Virus record (IMG/VR): IMGVR_UViG_3300032214_000356
Coordinates: 1-37,017 of that record
Strand: one strand, 5' to 3'
DNA length: 37,017 bases
DNA from: a virus
The notes beneath the pieces are model-generated. The model was not told where the DNA came from. It made no database searches and saw only the letters and a list, made by a program, of their open reading frames with translations. A program made the position numbers and the translations under genes. Of the stretch, positions 17,001 to 24,255 are shown one piece after another. Position 1 is the stretch's first letter, and each line of letters opens with the position of its first letter.

Positions 17001-19850
17001 GACGTGCGTATGGTGTTTGAGTTGAACGGGAACAACGGCCCGTCTGGGTATCCGAACAACGCGATTTCGATCGGTCACATCGGAATCATGGGCGGGTACT
17101 CCTCGTTCAATCGCGTGTTTGACTGGGACGGAAACAGGAACATTACGCTGTTTGGAAACCTGACGCTTCCAGGAAATGTCAGTGCCACTGGAACTGTGTC
17201 TGGCTCCAGCTTCTCTGGTGCCGGAACGAACCTAACTGGAACGGCCAACAGCCTGAACGTTGGTGGTTACTCTGCTCGATGGGCGACCGGCCGCACGATC
17301 GCACTGACCGGAGACGTGACGGGCACGAGCGGCGCATTTGATGGGACAGCAGCGTTGTCGTTCGGTGTCACGATCGCCAACTCGGCGGTGACTTATGCGA
17401 AGATCCAGAACGTCGCTGCCGCGAGCGTATTGGGCAATAGCAGTGCATCAGTAGCTCAAGCGCCAGCGGCACTGTCCATGGCAACACTGGCTGGGATGCT
17501 GAGCAACCAGGCGATGAACATCAACGGCAGCGCCACCTCGGTGCCGTGGTCTGGTGTCACTGGCAAACCCACCACTGTAACTGGATACGGCATTACGGAC
17601 GCCATGAAGATCTTTGGCGCTCCTGGTGTAGATCTCAACACGCTGACCACTGCTGGTGTCTACCGGATCAGCAACACTGAGGCGAATCGGCCGAATGACT
17701 ACGGTCAGCTTCTAGTGATGTACGGCGGCAGCGACACGATCACACAGATCTACGGACATTACGCTGATGGAACACTCAAGACACGTAGTGGAAATCCCAC
17801 GAACGTGGGCGGTAGCGGTACTTACACTGCGTGGAGGACATTACTTGCTGATCACAACTATTCTAATTACGCGCTTCCGCTATCAGGAGGAACTCTCACT
17901 GGAGCTCTAACATCAAACTCCAAGTTCGAGACAACCGCTAACGTCATTGGTGGAAACTTCTCAGGACCAGGAACTGGGCTCACAGGCACAGCAGCGAGCC
18001 TAACCGCAGGCTCTGCAAACGCGATTGCTGATGGAGCGGTCTCGACCAGCGCCAAGATCGCTGCGTCGGTCGTCACATACGCAAAAATCCAGAACGTCTC
18101 GGTCTCGACGGTTCTCGGCAACAGCAGCGCCTCGGTGGCTCAGGCCCCTGTTGAGATCAACATGGCTTCTCTGGCGGGAATGCTGAGCAACCAAACGATG
18201 AACATCAACGGTTCATCGGCTTCCTGTACTGGAAACGCAGCAACTGCCACAAACGGGTTTACAGTAAAGCCTGTATGGGCCGGTGCTCAGAACCTCATCG
18301 CTGATCTCGCGAACTTCAACAACTCGGTCCCGTCTGGGTTTTATCAATATTCTGGAGCGACCAACTCTCCGACTGCAACGTGGTACAACCTAATCAACGT
18401 CAGACACAGCAACACTGGAAATGACCATGGATTCCAGTTGGCGATGAGCTACTACGACGAGGTTCTTTGGTCTCGAACGTATTCAGGAGGAACCGGCGCT
18501 AATAACGGCACGTTCACGACATGGAGGGCTCACCTACACAGCGGGAACTACAGCAGCTACGCCCTGCCTCTGGCTGGTGGAACTCTTACTGGAGCACTGA
18601 ATTCTAACTCGAAGATCGAAACTACAGGTAACGTCATCGGAGGAAATTTCAGCGGTCCAGGAACTGGTCTTACTGGTACTGCTGCAAGCCTGAGCATCGG
18701 AGGCAACGCTGCAACCGCAACATCATCGCCGCTGCTGTCTGCTCTCTCCAACTACGTTTGGTCAGCATCCACGCTTCCTCAAGGTTACAACCAGGGAATC
18801 CAGGCGTCGTTTGTCTCAGCATCACAAGGATTTCAGAACTACGGATCATTAGTCACCGTAAACACCTACTCTGCCGGCGGTGGGGCATTGCAGCTATACG
18901 TCCCGTACAGCCCGACGTATGGCGGCACTGGACTCCAGGTCCGATTCGGGAACTACGACGTATCGTCAGGAAATTCGTGGACCTCATGGAAGACACTGCT
19001 CGCGAGTGACAACTACACTTCCTACACGCTTCCTCTGACAGGTGGGACGCTCACTGGAGCCTTGACTGCCACCAGTTTCTCGGGCGCTGGTACGGGCCTC
19101 ACAGGCACGGCTGCGAGCTTAAGCATCGGAGGCAGTGCTGGCTCAGTTGCAGCAAGCGGCATCACCGGCCAGACTGGAATGTGGACATCGGCTGCTAGAC
19201 CTGGCCCGTACCGTCTCTACCGCCGAGATGTAAACGATGCGTACAGCGTCCAGAATTACTGGACCGGGACGTACTGGAGACTGGATGGGTACTACAGCAA
19301 CGACACTGTCCACGCTGGCTGCAGCGTAGCTTATGCGGACACGGCTGGGAGTGTCTCAACGATTGCTGATGGCGCTGTTTCAACCACAGCTAAACTAGCT
19401 AACAGTGTTGTCACTTATGCTAAGATCCAGAACGTCGGAGCGTCATCGGTGCTTGGCAACACGAGCGCATCGGTGTCACAGGCTCCGCAGGAGATCACGT
19501 TCGCCAACCTCGGGCCGTACATCAATGGTGTCGCCCGTGCGTGGGTTACGTTCAACGAGAACCCGTCCACTGGAGCGATCACGATCAACGCGAGCTTGGG
19601 CATCTCAAGCGTCACCCGCATCAACTACGGGCAGTATCGAGTCAACTTCAGCACCGCGTTTGCCGACGCGAACTACGCGGTGTCTGGAACGATCGGCTAC
19701 GAGTCCAACGGTGGGTATCTCTACGGCGGATTCCTGAACATCCCTCGCGTTGCCACGCCAAAGACCACCACCTACTGTGAGGTCACTGCGAGCTACGGTG
19801 ACGGCAACACGTACAACGCTCGCTTCGTCCACGTCGTATTCGACCGATAA
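11073..19850 (+). CDS. Giant modular tail fibre, 2925 residues
   Basis: One uninterrupted frame of 2925 residues. It consists of short linker repeats alternating with globular domains. The linkers are LPLxGGTLTG (10 exact GGTLTG plus GGALTG and GGQMTG variants), GYGITDA (6), STVATGTAP (4), DLLDGQHGxYY (4, plus one degenerate copy) and GxGTGLTGTAASL. Between them lie distinct beta-rich domains. Several resemble pyocin-knob-type modules ending in TWRxLL or SWKTLL before YxLPL, near bases 17600-17870, 18250-18550 and 18720-19030. Others look like jelly-roll or carbohydrate-binding inserts, near 12360-12900, 13900-14520, 15180-15720 and 16540-17150. The C-terminal about 105 residues are a common fibre tip fold (SSVTRINYGQYRVNFST). 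The protein is probably a trimeric receptor-binding fibre. No Shine-Dalgarno is seen, and the start follows the preceding stop by 12 bases. Confidence 0.85.
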   Translation: MKYESQLQITTAAAVPPLTVNQTALVTNFNADLLDGQHGAYYATAASLGGYLPLTGGTLTGTLTGTVGIFTTLRASELTSLLGSNGPITITPDGTGHVHINSTDIRLGPNNTNATLATRGTGDLILRTNEGSAVEGSIRIYDGANGNIEITPNGTGTVVVGKLSGSTASFSGQITSTVATGTAPLVITSTTAVTNLNADLLDGQHGSYYQNAGNLNAGTVPLARLSGSYNIDITGSSAFVFVNDTRSSVTGPQTGYRQVRADFLNNSTDGLSDGGTYHGVLTFQQWADSSGGGTRQLAFTDNDNLWIRGSGTGLTSYNPWKLVLNSVNYSTYALPLSGGTLTGQLFSNSKIETTGVVTGSSFSGAGTGLTGTAASLTAGAVPWTGVTGKPTTLSGYGITDALPLTGGTLTGGLSGTTASFSGAVSAPQYAWASSKGYETSNSEYSGPRTLFELAYALAQAHGSNDAFRYKTVLNRQSWNGSAWVTDNSTAWTNTLTPDGGGTTVITQAEYAAGTTRKRFTIDVGGDWQRANLIFVQRGWNQSDWAFSLEVERSTDNVNWTSDGVQSVPNGPGLAYFSQADTGQARWFRITVAATQVITAGGLTIIRVMALGPRYATVHPFTVDYSRNVSFAAGITIANPITSTVATGTAPLVITSTTAVTNLNSDLLDGQHGSYFEGRDTTAVGFSAGTLTLTRTTGNLTVSLDGRYLPLAGGTLTGGLSGTTGSFSGQITSTVATGTAPFVVTSTTQVNNLNAQLLGGQLSTYYAAASSLASYLPLSGGQMTGALTLHSTGTNGFYNGTGDAATYALYNFKLGGWNGMALENLAPGGTYPSQVVGVIDFRSGTIDMKGGFKVSGASVITENQSITISGDASGSGKTAINLTLASVGTAGTYRSVTTDAKGRVTAGTNPTTLAGYGITDALPITGGTLTGLLNAGQGILAPGADINYAAADGWTAGTGDGVGYYGTNFAANGNTAAENTRSYKDTPYASPGLIWATTNNDATSDADGGWNKDINGLTANKSYRSIVWVRRSSASTNGQFYHGCSSGSTLNLDNTANTNPYFGNFTINTFTQSKWYLSVGYVHANNDGSTTSYGGLYDGETGQKVLNYTDFKMAAGAQAQTHRVYLYYSTDPAALLDFWGPRFEEVDGNEPSVGALLGFLPSPRFTGTPTVNGNTVIHAGNYTSYPDATKLPLTGGALTGTISIDTSGSTALVSSVIIKRSGQSALNFGQYTGQWRPALQIQSNASDRLLFLAPPESDFQFGLLRSANGGLKIDVGGTTANTGVNAITIDTAGTANFPVGLQQNGSAVLTAASTSAPNLSVGGSAGSVAWTGVTGKPTTLSGYGITDALPLSGGTLTGGLIGTSANFSGTFIQTGEALAVDACAIVHNSNVESYYQLSRRLQAFSHLGSTTTLEIEAVTLGGGNYNGEAQRTTWRISSRGALYVTRHDEHGGVGKVSLKILNDTAVPDANGQDAKYVVGLVCGNTTDFVMVWMRARFLQDSGTSRWVTIARLATATPSTVSGSAMTYSSGWIANTGFTNTSFTEVVPAGKFAALALTGVLTSTVATGTAPLVVASTTAVANLNSDLLDGQHGAYYQDAGNLNAGTILAARMPAYTGGDVTSPAGSVALTLANSGVTAGTYRSVTVDAKGRVTAGTNPTTLGGYGITDALPIGGGTLTGKLSINSTGAWNDAQALLTVGSGGDGRIQVRHIWGKSAANNNADHLWLNYQNANGHVQIGDSGGGNNLYVSGQLYAGGYFGGSLVLHAGNYGAYSTFTGTVTGTNFSGPGTGLTGTAASLTAGAVPWSGVTGKPTTLSGYGITDAMYQVDPNGFTQGDINGSGNMQRLWGTDSVQNLIAFRPPTTVEYTTDNVNWVATTISNDVFDGKVFGKWAGFNMNVGSNIGAWTKVRMTWVNFGYHFFSHFTLCHSTNGHSMNFVFYKSDLSGVFSSEAYRVNGISSWPGYTFTSHVNVSGWWDTRDVRMVFELNGNNGPSGYPNNAISIGHIGIMGGYSSFNRVFDWDGNRNITLFGNLTLPGNVSATGTVSGSSFSGAGTNLTGTANSLNVGGYSARWATGRTIALTGDVTGTSGAFDGTAALSFGVTIANSAVTYAKIQNVAAASVLGNSSASVAQAPAALSMATLAGMLSNQAMNINGSATSVPWSGVTGKPTTVTGYGITDAMKIFGAPGVDLNTLTTAGVYRISNTEANRPNDYGQLLVMYGGSDTITQIYGHYADGTLKTRSGNPTNVGGSGTYTAWRTLLADHNYSNYALPLSGGTLTGALTSNSKFETTANVIGGNFSGPGTGLTGTAASLTAGSANAIADGAVSTSAKIAASVVTYAKIQNVSVSTVLGNSSASVAQAPVEINMASLAGMLSNQTMNINGSSASCTGNAATATNGFTVKPVWAGAQNLIADLANFNNSVPSGFYQYSGATNSPTATWYNLINVRHSNTGNDHGFQLAMSYYDEVLWSRTYSGGTGANNGTFTTWRAHLHSGNYSSYALPLAGGTLTGALNSNSKIETTGNVIGGNFSGPGTGLTGTAASLSIGGNAATATSSPLLSALSNYVWSASTLPQGYNQGIQASFVSASQGFQNYGSLVTVNTYSAGGGALQLYVPYSPTYGGTGLQVRFGNYDVSSGNSWTSWKTLLASDNYTSYTLPLTGGTLTGALTATSFSGAGTGLTGTAASLSIGGSAGSVAASGITGQTGMWTSAARPGPYRLYRRDVNDAYSVQNYWTGTYWRLDGYYSNDTVHAGCSVAYADTAGSVSTIADGAVSTTAKLANSVVTYAKIQNVGASSVLGNTSASVSQAPQEITFANLGPYINGVARAWVTFNENPSTGAITINASLGISSVTRINYGQYRVNFSTAFADANYAVSGTIGYESNGGYLYGGFLNIPRVATPKTTTYCEVTASYGDGNTYNARFVHVVFDR
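11137..19110 (+). repeat. Dispersed peptide-level repeats within the giant fibre gene
   Basis: The same peptides recur many times but with different codons. For LTGTAASLTAG, bases near 12179, 16437 and 17981 encode the same residues with CTC ACC GGC, CTG ACA GGA and CTC ACA GGC openings and further silent changes. Repeats are therefore strong in protein and weak in DNA. Confidence 0.8.
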
Positions 19851-19853
19851 CCC

Positions 19854-20336
19854 ATGAAAGTCATCGTCTTCACTGGAGACACCGGGAATGCCTGTGTGCT
19901 GACCCCTGTCTACCCGCCAGACCTAACCCAAGAGCAGGAGGCCGAGTTCCTTGCCCAACGTCAGCAGCGCGATATTCCGCCGTTCGCAGACGGAACTTTA
20001 CGCCAGTCGTTCATCAAGGACTCTGATTCGAGCGAGGTGAAGGCGATGACACACCTGTTCAGTGCGTGGAGAATCGACAGCGTCGGCAACATCACACTGG
20101 ACAGAGCGGCTGCCGAGGAACTTAAGAGAAGTCAGTTCCGAGCACTACGGAAGCCGCTTCTTGAGAAGCTGGACGTGCAGTTCATGCGTAGTTTAGAGGA
20201 GGGTAATACCGCTCAACTTGCGGAGATTGCCGCCAGCAAGAAAACTCTCCGCGACGTTACGTTGATCGATCTTTCGCCATACGATACACCGGAGACACTA
20301 AACGCCTTCATACCCGAAGTGCTCAAACAAAACTGA
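19854..20336 (+). CDS. Fibre-assembly-like protein
   Basis: 160 residues, beginning 4 bases after the giant fibre stop. Residues about 1-85 are a beta-containing region with HLFSAWRID. Residues about 90-145 form a helical segment, RALRKPLLEKLDVQFMRSLEEG then IAASKKTLRDV, a pattern found in small proteins encoded next to phage fibres and often annotated as fibre-assembly chaperones. Chaperones of this kind help trimerise or fold fibre tips. The family link is by eye only. No signal peptide or membrane segment. No Shine-Dalgarno; translation probably depends on coupling to the fibre gene. Confidence 0.5.
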   Translation: MKVIVFTGDTGNACVLTPVYPPDLTQEQEAEFLAQRQQRDIPPFADGTLRQSFIKDSDSSEVKAMTHLFSAWRIDSVGNITLDRAAAEELKRSQFRALRKPLLEKLDVQFMRSLEEGNTAQLAEIAASKKTLRDVTLIDLSPYDTPETLNAFIPEVLKQN

Positions 20337-20337
20337 T

Positions 20338-20649
20338 ATGCAACAAAACTACCGCCAGATTGAGCCGGCCCCCGTGCTGGACAAAACCGCCAACGCCATC
20401 TCGGTTCCCTACGTGAACGTGCAACTGTTCCAGTCTTGCACGGCCCAGTACGAGGTCCGACAGGTCACCGAAATCCCTCCCCTGCCGGACGGTCAAGTCC
20501 TCCCCGCATTCTGGGGTCCGGTCTTGATGAATGGCAGCATCACCCTGAGCGGTGAGGACTACACCTCTTGGGGTGAGGACGACAACTACCTCTACGAGAA
20601 GATTGCCGAGAAGCTGGGCCTGACGCTGATCCCGCTCCCGACCGCTTGA
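20338..20649 (+). CDS. Small unknown protein of fibre cluster
   Basis: 103 residues with the ATG one base after the preceding stop, clearly co-translated with the fibre-assembly-like gene. It is Pro-rich, with a central IPPLPDGQVLPAFWGP and an acidic aromatic segment (YTSWGEDDNYLYEKI). It has one Cys and no membrane segment. No family is recognised. It may be a minor structural or chaperone component. Its stop codon lies inside the -35 element of the promoter for the next gene. Confidence 0.65.
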   Translation: MQQNYRQIEPAPVLDKTANAISVPYVNVQLFQSCTAQYEVRQVTEIPPLPDGQVLPAFWGPVLMNGSITLSGEDYTSWGEDDNYLYEKIAEKLGLTLIPLPTA

Positions 20650-20674
20650 CACATCGAGTCCGGTGTTGTACACC
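20646..20674 (+). promoter_or_regulatory. Sigma70-like promoter with palindromic operator
   Basis: TTGACA (20646-20651), a 17-base spacer and TACACC (20669-20674). The -10 overlaps a palindrome GGTGT-TGT-ACACC (20662-20674). A start about 7 bases downstream would fall 2-3 bases before the ATG at 20684, so the mRNA would be almost leaderless. The same arrangement, TTGACA-N10-GGTGT-N3-ACACCT, is found on the minus strand at 36337-36365. Confidence 0.7.
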
Positions 20675-20683
20675 TAAATCCGC

Positions 20684-20911
20684 ATGTCTGACACCACCGA
20701 TATCGTCTCGAAGATCAACACTGAGCGGGATCTTGTTCTGAGCAACATTCAGCAGCTTGAGCAGAACATCAACATCTTGACTCAGCAGCTGAATCAGTCC
20801 CAACAGAACTTGGTTGCCTCCAAGGGCGCTGTCATGGGTTTTGATCGGCTCCTGTCTTCGTTGAGCCCGAACACTCCCCCTCCGACTGAGGGCGCTGAGA
20901 TTCCCGTCTAA
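20684..20911 (+). CDS. Small coiled-coil protein in its own transcription unit
   Basis: 75 residues. Residues about 8-48 form a Gln/Asn/Leu heptad coiled coil (LSNIQQLEQNINILTQQLNQ), followed by a short helix and a Pro-rich acidic tail. No membrane segment or catalytic motif. It is framed by a TTGACA/TACACC promoter on the left and an intrinsic terminator 26 bases after its stop, so it can be expressed separately from the late genes around it. No Shine-Dalgarno fits between the promoter and ATG, suggesting leaderless translation. The function is unknown; possibilities are a regulator, an anti-host factor or a small structural protein. Confidence 0.75.
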   Translation: MSDTTDIVSKINTERDLVLSNIQQLEQNINILTQQLNQSQQNLVASKGAVMGFDRLLSSLSPNTPPPTEGAEIPV

Positions 20912-20936
20912 CCTAACCAAACCATAATCGACGCAG

Positions 20937-20964
20937 CCCACCCTCGAAAGGGGGTGGGTTTTTT
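20937..20964 (+). terminator. Intrinsic terminator
   Basis: CCCACCC (20937-20943) pairs with GGGTGGG (20952-20958) around an 8-base loop, followed by TTTTTT (20959-20964). It ends the 75-residue coiled-coil unit and any read-through from the fibre genes. Confidence 0.9.
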
Positions 20965-21019
20965 CGTTGTATACGACTACCACTTGCTGGCTACAGGTGC
21001 GCCGAGTACCAAAGTAACC

Positions 21020-21736
21020 ATGAGTTCGCCGATCACAGGCAGCAGTTTCACCGTAGCGACGCTTGGAGAGAGCTTTTGCAACCGGATCACCAACCTCCTG
21101 GCGCTGTCATCCAAGATGAAGCTGTGGTTCGACTGGGCTTTTGATAGTGCAGGCAACGCGACCTCCGACTTCAAGTCGATGTTCCTGCCTCCTCCCAATG
21201 TCATCATGCCGTTTTACATGTCGGACACGGAGGCCGCTGTTAAAACCGCTGTCGAGGCGCTCAACAAACCGACTGGAGACACTGGGCTTGCGTTCTGGAG
21301 ACTCTGCGACGGAACCAACGGGACTCCTGATCTGCGTGGCCGCGTCATTTCTGGTGCTGGTGCAGGCACTTCTCTAACTGAACGCAACAACGGAGATATT
21401 TTTGGCTCTGAGAAGGTCACTCTCGCGTCGAATCAGGTGCCTGTTCAGCCACATTTCCATGGTATTGGACTCCGCTCTGGAGGTGGGTCAATCGACGCTG
21501 GCAACAATGACTTCGACTTCATCATGCGTCAGTGGACATTGGCCGGAAACTACCACTACAACACGCTTCAGGGTGATGGAAGTCTGTCTGGCAACGGCAA
21601 CTTCTCGAACACCGGCAATGCGGCCACCACTGGGCTCATTGCTGACGGTGAATCCACCGCTCCTTCTCAAGGTGTTTCCGTTGTTCAGCCGTCAATGGCT
21701 ATCTGGTTCATCATGCGCACCACTCGAACTATATGA
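21020..21736 (+). CDS. Phage tail-collar domain protein
   Basis: 238 residues from the ATG at 21020. A GTG at 20954 is in frame but lies inside the terminator stem, so it is rejected. The C-terminal two thirds match the tail-collar pattern: FWRLCDGTNGTPDLRGR (about residues 94-110), RVISGAGAG, GSEKVTLASNQVP, QPHFHG, and the closing VVQPSMAIWFIMRT. This domain lies at fibre or short-fibre tips in many phages, with a Trp/Cys/Asp/Gly loop and a His-rich turn, sometimes metal-bound. The N-terminal about 60 residues are probably an attachment helix bundle. The stop overlaps the next ATG (ATGA). Likely a receptor-binding or tip protein. Confidence 0.85.
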   Translation: MSSPITGSSFTVATLGESFCNRITNLLALSSKMKLWFDWAFDSAGNATSDFKSMFLPPPNVIMPFYMSDTEAAVKTAVEALNKPTGDTGLAFWRLCDGTNGTPDLRGRVISGAGAGTSLTERNNGDIFGSEKVTLASNQVPVQPHFHGIGLRSGGGSIDAGNNDFDFIMRQWTLAGNYHYNTLQGDGSLSGNGNFSNTGNAATTGLIADGESTAPSQGVSVVQPSMAIWFIMRTTRTI

Positions 21737-22455
21737 AGCGACTTGGAGGCGTTAGAGAGACTGGCATTCAGCTGAATGCTGTATCGCTGGACCTGCGATC
21801 CCCTGCTGGAAAGACCAGTGAGGGGTACTTCCGCCTTGTCGTGAACGCCATCAGCGATCGTGAGGGTATGATGACGAGGCTTGGAGGGTGGAGGCCCCTG
21901 GCTCTATCAACTCTGCCGGCTGGAAACGAGGATCTGCACGATCAGCTTCTGACCAACACGGTTTCGCCAACGGTGATTGCTGGCACGGCAGTGATTTCTG
22001 TGATTGGAGCCAACGTGCTGGTTCAGAATCCAGGAACTGTCGTAGCCCCAACAGCTACCATCTCGAACAATGGTGGTACGGTTTACGCATACAGCCCGAT
22101 CATCTCCAACTTTCCGACGATTTCGGTCGTAGCGCCAAGCACTCATGCGTATGTCCCTTGGGTTGGATACATCTGGAGAGTCAGCACGCGAACAACAGCC
22201 GCTGTGACGACAGAGTCTGACGGTTACGTTGATCTCCAGTACACCTCTGTTCTAGCAGGAGGGACTCAGATTTTGCGCATGTACTCGAACACGAATGCTG
22301 CGGCCAACCAGAACGTGTTTGCATACGGATGCGCTCCGAATGACGCGATTGGATTTAGCGACACTGGTGTTTCAGACAAACTGATGGTCTGGAACTCGAC
22401 CATTCAAGACAGCAGTCTGCTTCCGCCCACCAACACCCAAATCATCTGTGAATGA
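21733..22455 (+). CDS. Tail nozzle-like protein, N-terminal part with beta insert
   Basis: 240 residues, overlapping the collar gene and the next gene by ATGA at both ends. Residues 16-73 (LDLRSPAGKTSEGYFRLVVN, then RLGGWRPL and NEDLHDQLL) resemble the beginning of phage tail-nozzle or hub proteins, in which this segment runs directly into an ITFL-LAGT-SRLY segment. Here that segment starts the following gene instead. Residues about 74-235 are Thr/Val/Ala-rich beta sequence of unrecognised type. The simplest reading is a nozzle gene whose N-terminal module gained a beta domain and became a separate polypeptide. It could also be an independent nozzle-associated protein. Confidence 0.5.
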   Translation: MKRLGGVRETGIQLNAVSLDLRSPAGKTSEGYFRLVVNAISDREGMMTRLGGWRPLALSTLPAGNEDLHDQLLTNTVSPTVIAGTAVISVIGANVLVQNPGTVVAPTATISNNGGTVYAYSPIISNFPTISVVAPSTHAYVPWVGYIWRVSTRTTAAVTTESDGYVDLQYTSVLAGGTQILRMYSNTNAAANQNVFAYGCAPNDAIGFSDTGVSDKLMVWNSTIQDSSLLPPTNTQIICE

Positions 22456-24248
22456 GCTCTCCTGAGTACATCACTTTTCTGGCCCACATGCGCGGCGAAA
22501 GCGGAGACACCCGGCTTTTAGCTGGAACGCGCTCTCGCCTCTACTCGAACACCGGTCTGGACGGCAACTGGCGTCTACTGATCGGTGGTTTGGGCGGTGA
22601 AATACCGGCCGCTGGTGTTCCAGAGACGCGGTGGAGGCATGCCCAGATGGGCGGCATCACGATTTTCACCAACGGCATGGACCAGCCGTACTGGTGGTCG
22701 TGGGAGAAGCCGTCTGACCCCACCACGGGCTACTCGGCCGAGCTCTTGGACGACTTTGTTGCGCTGGACATCACCACGGTGCGATCCGTTGGCGCATGGC
22801 GTGGGTTTGTCTTCGCTGGAAACGTCATCAGTGAGGGTGAGGTCTACCAGAACCGTATTTTCTGGTCGGACTTCAACGATCCACTGAGCTTTGTGCCCGG
22901 ACCAGAGTCTCTGGCTGGCTACATCGACCTCGGTGAGGACGAGCGTGTGCTTGCAATGGCTCCTCTTGGGGCGCAGTTCCGCGTCTACACCGACAAGGCC
23001 ATCTACAACGTGGATTTGGTGGGCGGAGATGAGGTCTTCAACTTCAGGGAGGTTTACCGTGGCCCTCAGGTGCTGCGGTTCGAGAACAGCCTTGTGAATC
23101 TGGGTGAGCTTCACGTCTATGGCGGTGAAGACACTATCTACGTCATCGGGGAGTTCGATCGGAGCCCAAGAATCCTCGATTGGCTGTACCGTGCGTGCGG
23201 CGCGATCTACAACGGTGTCAGTGCTGACTACCTAAGTGGCGTCACCATCTCGTCGTTCCCTGCTTTCGGCCCAGTCAATCGAGGCGCGTGCCATTTGCTG
23301 GTTGGTGGCTACGATGAGGCCGAGCGGATGGTCTGGTTCTCGTGGGCTCCTGATGCTGAGACGGTTCCGTCCAAGTCTCTGGTGCTCCAGATGGATATCG
23401 GCAAGGCGTGCTTGGTTGAATCCGGTTTCACATCGTTCGTTTCCCACCTTCCTAGCTACCAAGCCAACGTGCGCCGCTGGTTGGCTGATATTGGCGCGTG
23501 TCCTCCAGAGCCTCTTCCTGGTGAGGGTAACCCGCTCCCGATCACGTTCGTTCTGGACAACAACCTGACCTGCATTCGCAACACGACCGAGGACTACCTG
23601 CTTCCCCCAAGTCCCACCAACTCGCTGTGCGCCAAGATAGACGCGAACCCCAGCCTTGAGCCCGACTGCACCCCGTGTGGCAACGGGTACAAGTTCGTCA
23701 TGGCCTCCTCTCAGGACAAATGCCTGAAGGAGTACACGCCGGATGTCTACGCCCGCACCTACTGCACCACAGATCAAAACCAGCGGTCAGGAATGCCGTG
23801 GACGACGACCAATCACCCAACCACGGTGGTTAGCTACGCTGACTTCGGGTACACAACCCTGCTCCAGACAGACTCTCAGGACATGGGCACTCCGAACAAC
23901 AAGACGATCTCGCGGATCGCTGTTGAGTACGACGCCCCAGACGTGCCTGACATCAATGCTGCATACCTGCACGTTGACATCGGGTATGGATCTCAGCCGC
24001 ACCGGTTGATCTGGCAGACATCAAACCCTCGAAAGGTTGACCGCTTGTCGTCGGAGACCGAGGGCCAGATGGCCACTAACAATCTCAGGCCGAATCGCCT
24101 TGCGACGTATCAGTTCTTCAGGACTGGGTCGCAGATTGGGTTCCGCCTGATGATCGCCAACGCTTCAAGGAATCCGGTGGTCGGCGGTTCATGCAACCTC
24201 AACGAGATGAGTGTCTCGATGAGGTCTTCGCACGGAGACTATTTCTAG
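22452..24248 (+). CDS. Tail nozzle / hub protein, beta-propeller-like
   Basis: 598 residues, starting in ATGA overlap with the preceding gene. Residues 7-44 (ITFLAHM, LLAGTRSRLYSN, GNWRLL) and about 65-215 (GITIFTNGMDQPYWW, VGAWRGFVFAGNV, NRIFWSDFNDP, FRVYTDKAIYNVDL, YRGPQVLRF) are repeated beta strands of the type that form the propeller-like ring of podovirus nozzles. The nozzle is the distal tube of the short tail through which DNA leaves. A Cys-rich stretch at about residues 355-440, including CTPCGNG, suggests a disulphide- or metal-stabilised insert. The C-terminal region (about 480-598) is a beta sandwich. No signal peptide. Function is assigned by pattern and by position before the internal virion proteins. 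Confidence 0.68.
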   Translation: MSSPEYITFLAHMRGESGDTRLLAGTRSRLYSNTGLDGNWRLLIGGLGGEIPAAGVPETRWRHAQMGGITIFTNGMDQPYWWSWEKPSDPTTGYSAELLDDFVALDITTVRSVGAWRGFVFAGNVISEGEVYQNRIFWSDFNDPLSFVPGPESLAGYIDLGEDERVLAMAPLGAQFRVYTDKAIYNVDLVGGDEVFNFREVYRGPQVLRFENSLVNLGELHVYGGEDTIYVIGEFDRSPRILDWLYRACGAIYNGVSADYLSGVTISSFPAFGPVNRGACHLLVGGYDEAERMVWFSWAPDAETVPSKSLVLQMDIGKACLVESGFTSFVSHLPSYQANVRRWLADIGACPPEPLPGEGNPLPITFVLDNNLTCIRNTTEDYLLPPSPTNSLCAKIDANPSLEPDCTPCGNGYKFVMASSQDKCLKEYTPDVYARTYCTTDQNQRSGMPWTTTNHPTTVVSYADFGYTTLLQTDSQDMGTPNNKTISRIAVEYDAPDVPDINAAYLHVDIGYGSQPHRLIWQTSNPRKVDRLSSETEGQMATNNLRPNRLATYQFFRTGSQIGFRLMIANASRNPVVGGSCNLNEMSVSMRSSHGDYF

Positions 24249-24255
24249 CAACAAC

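Noticed and set aside
20954-21019. GTG start for the tail-collar gene
   Set aside because: It lies within the terminator stem, and the added residues read through the T-run. ATG at 21020 is preferred.
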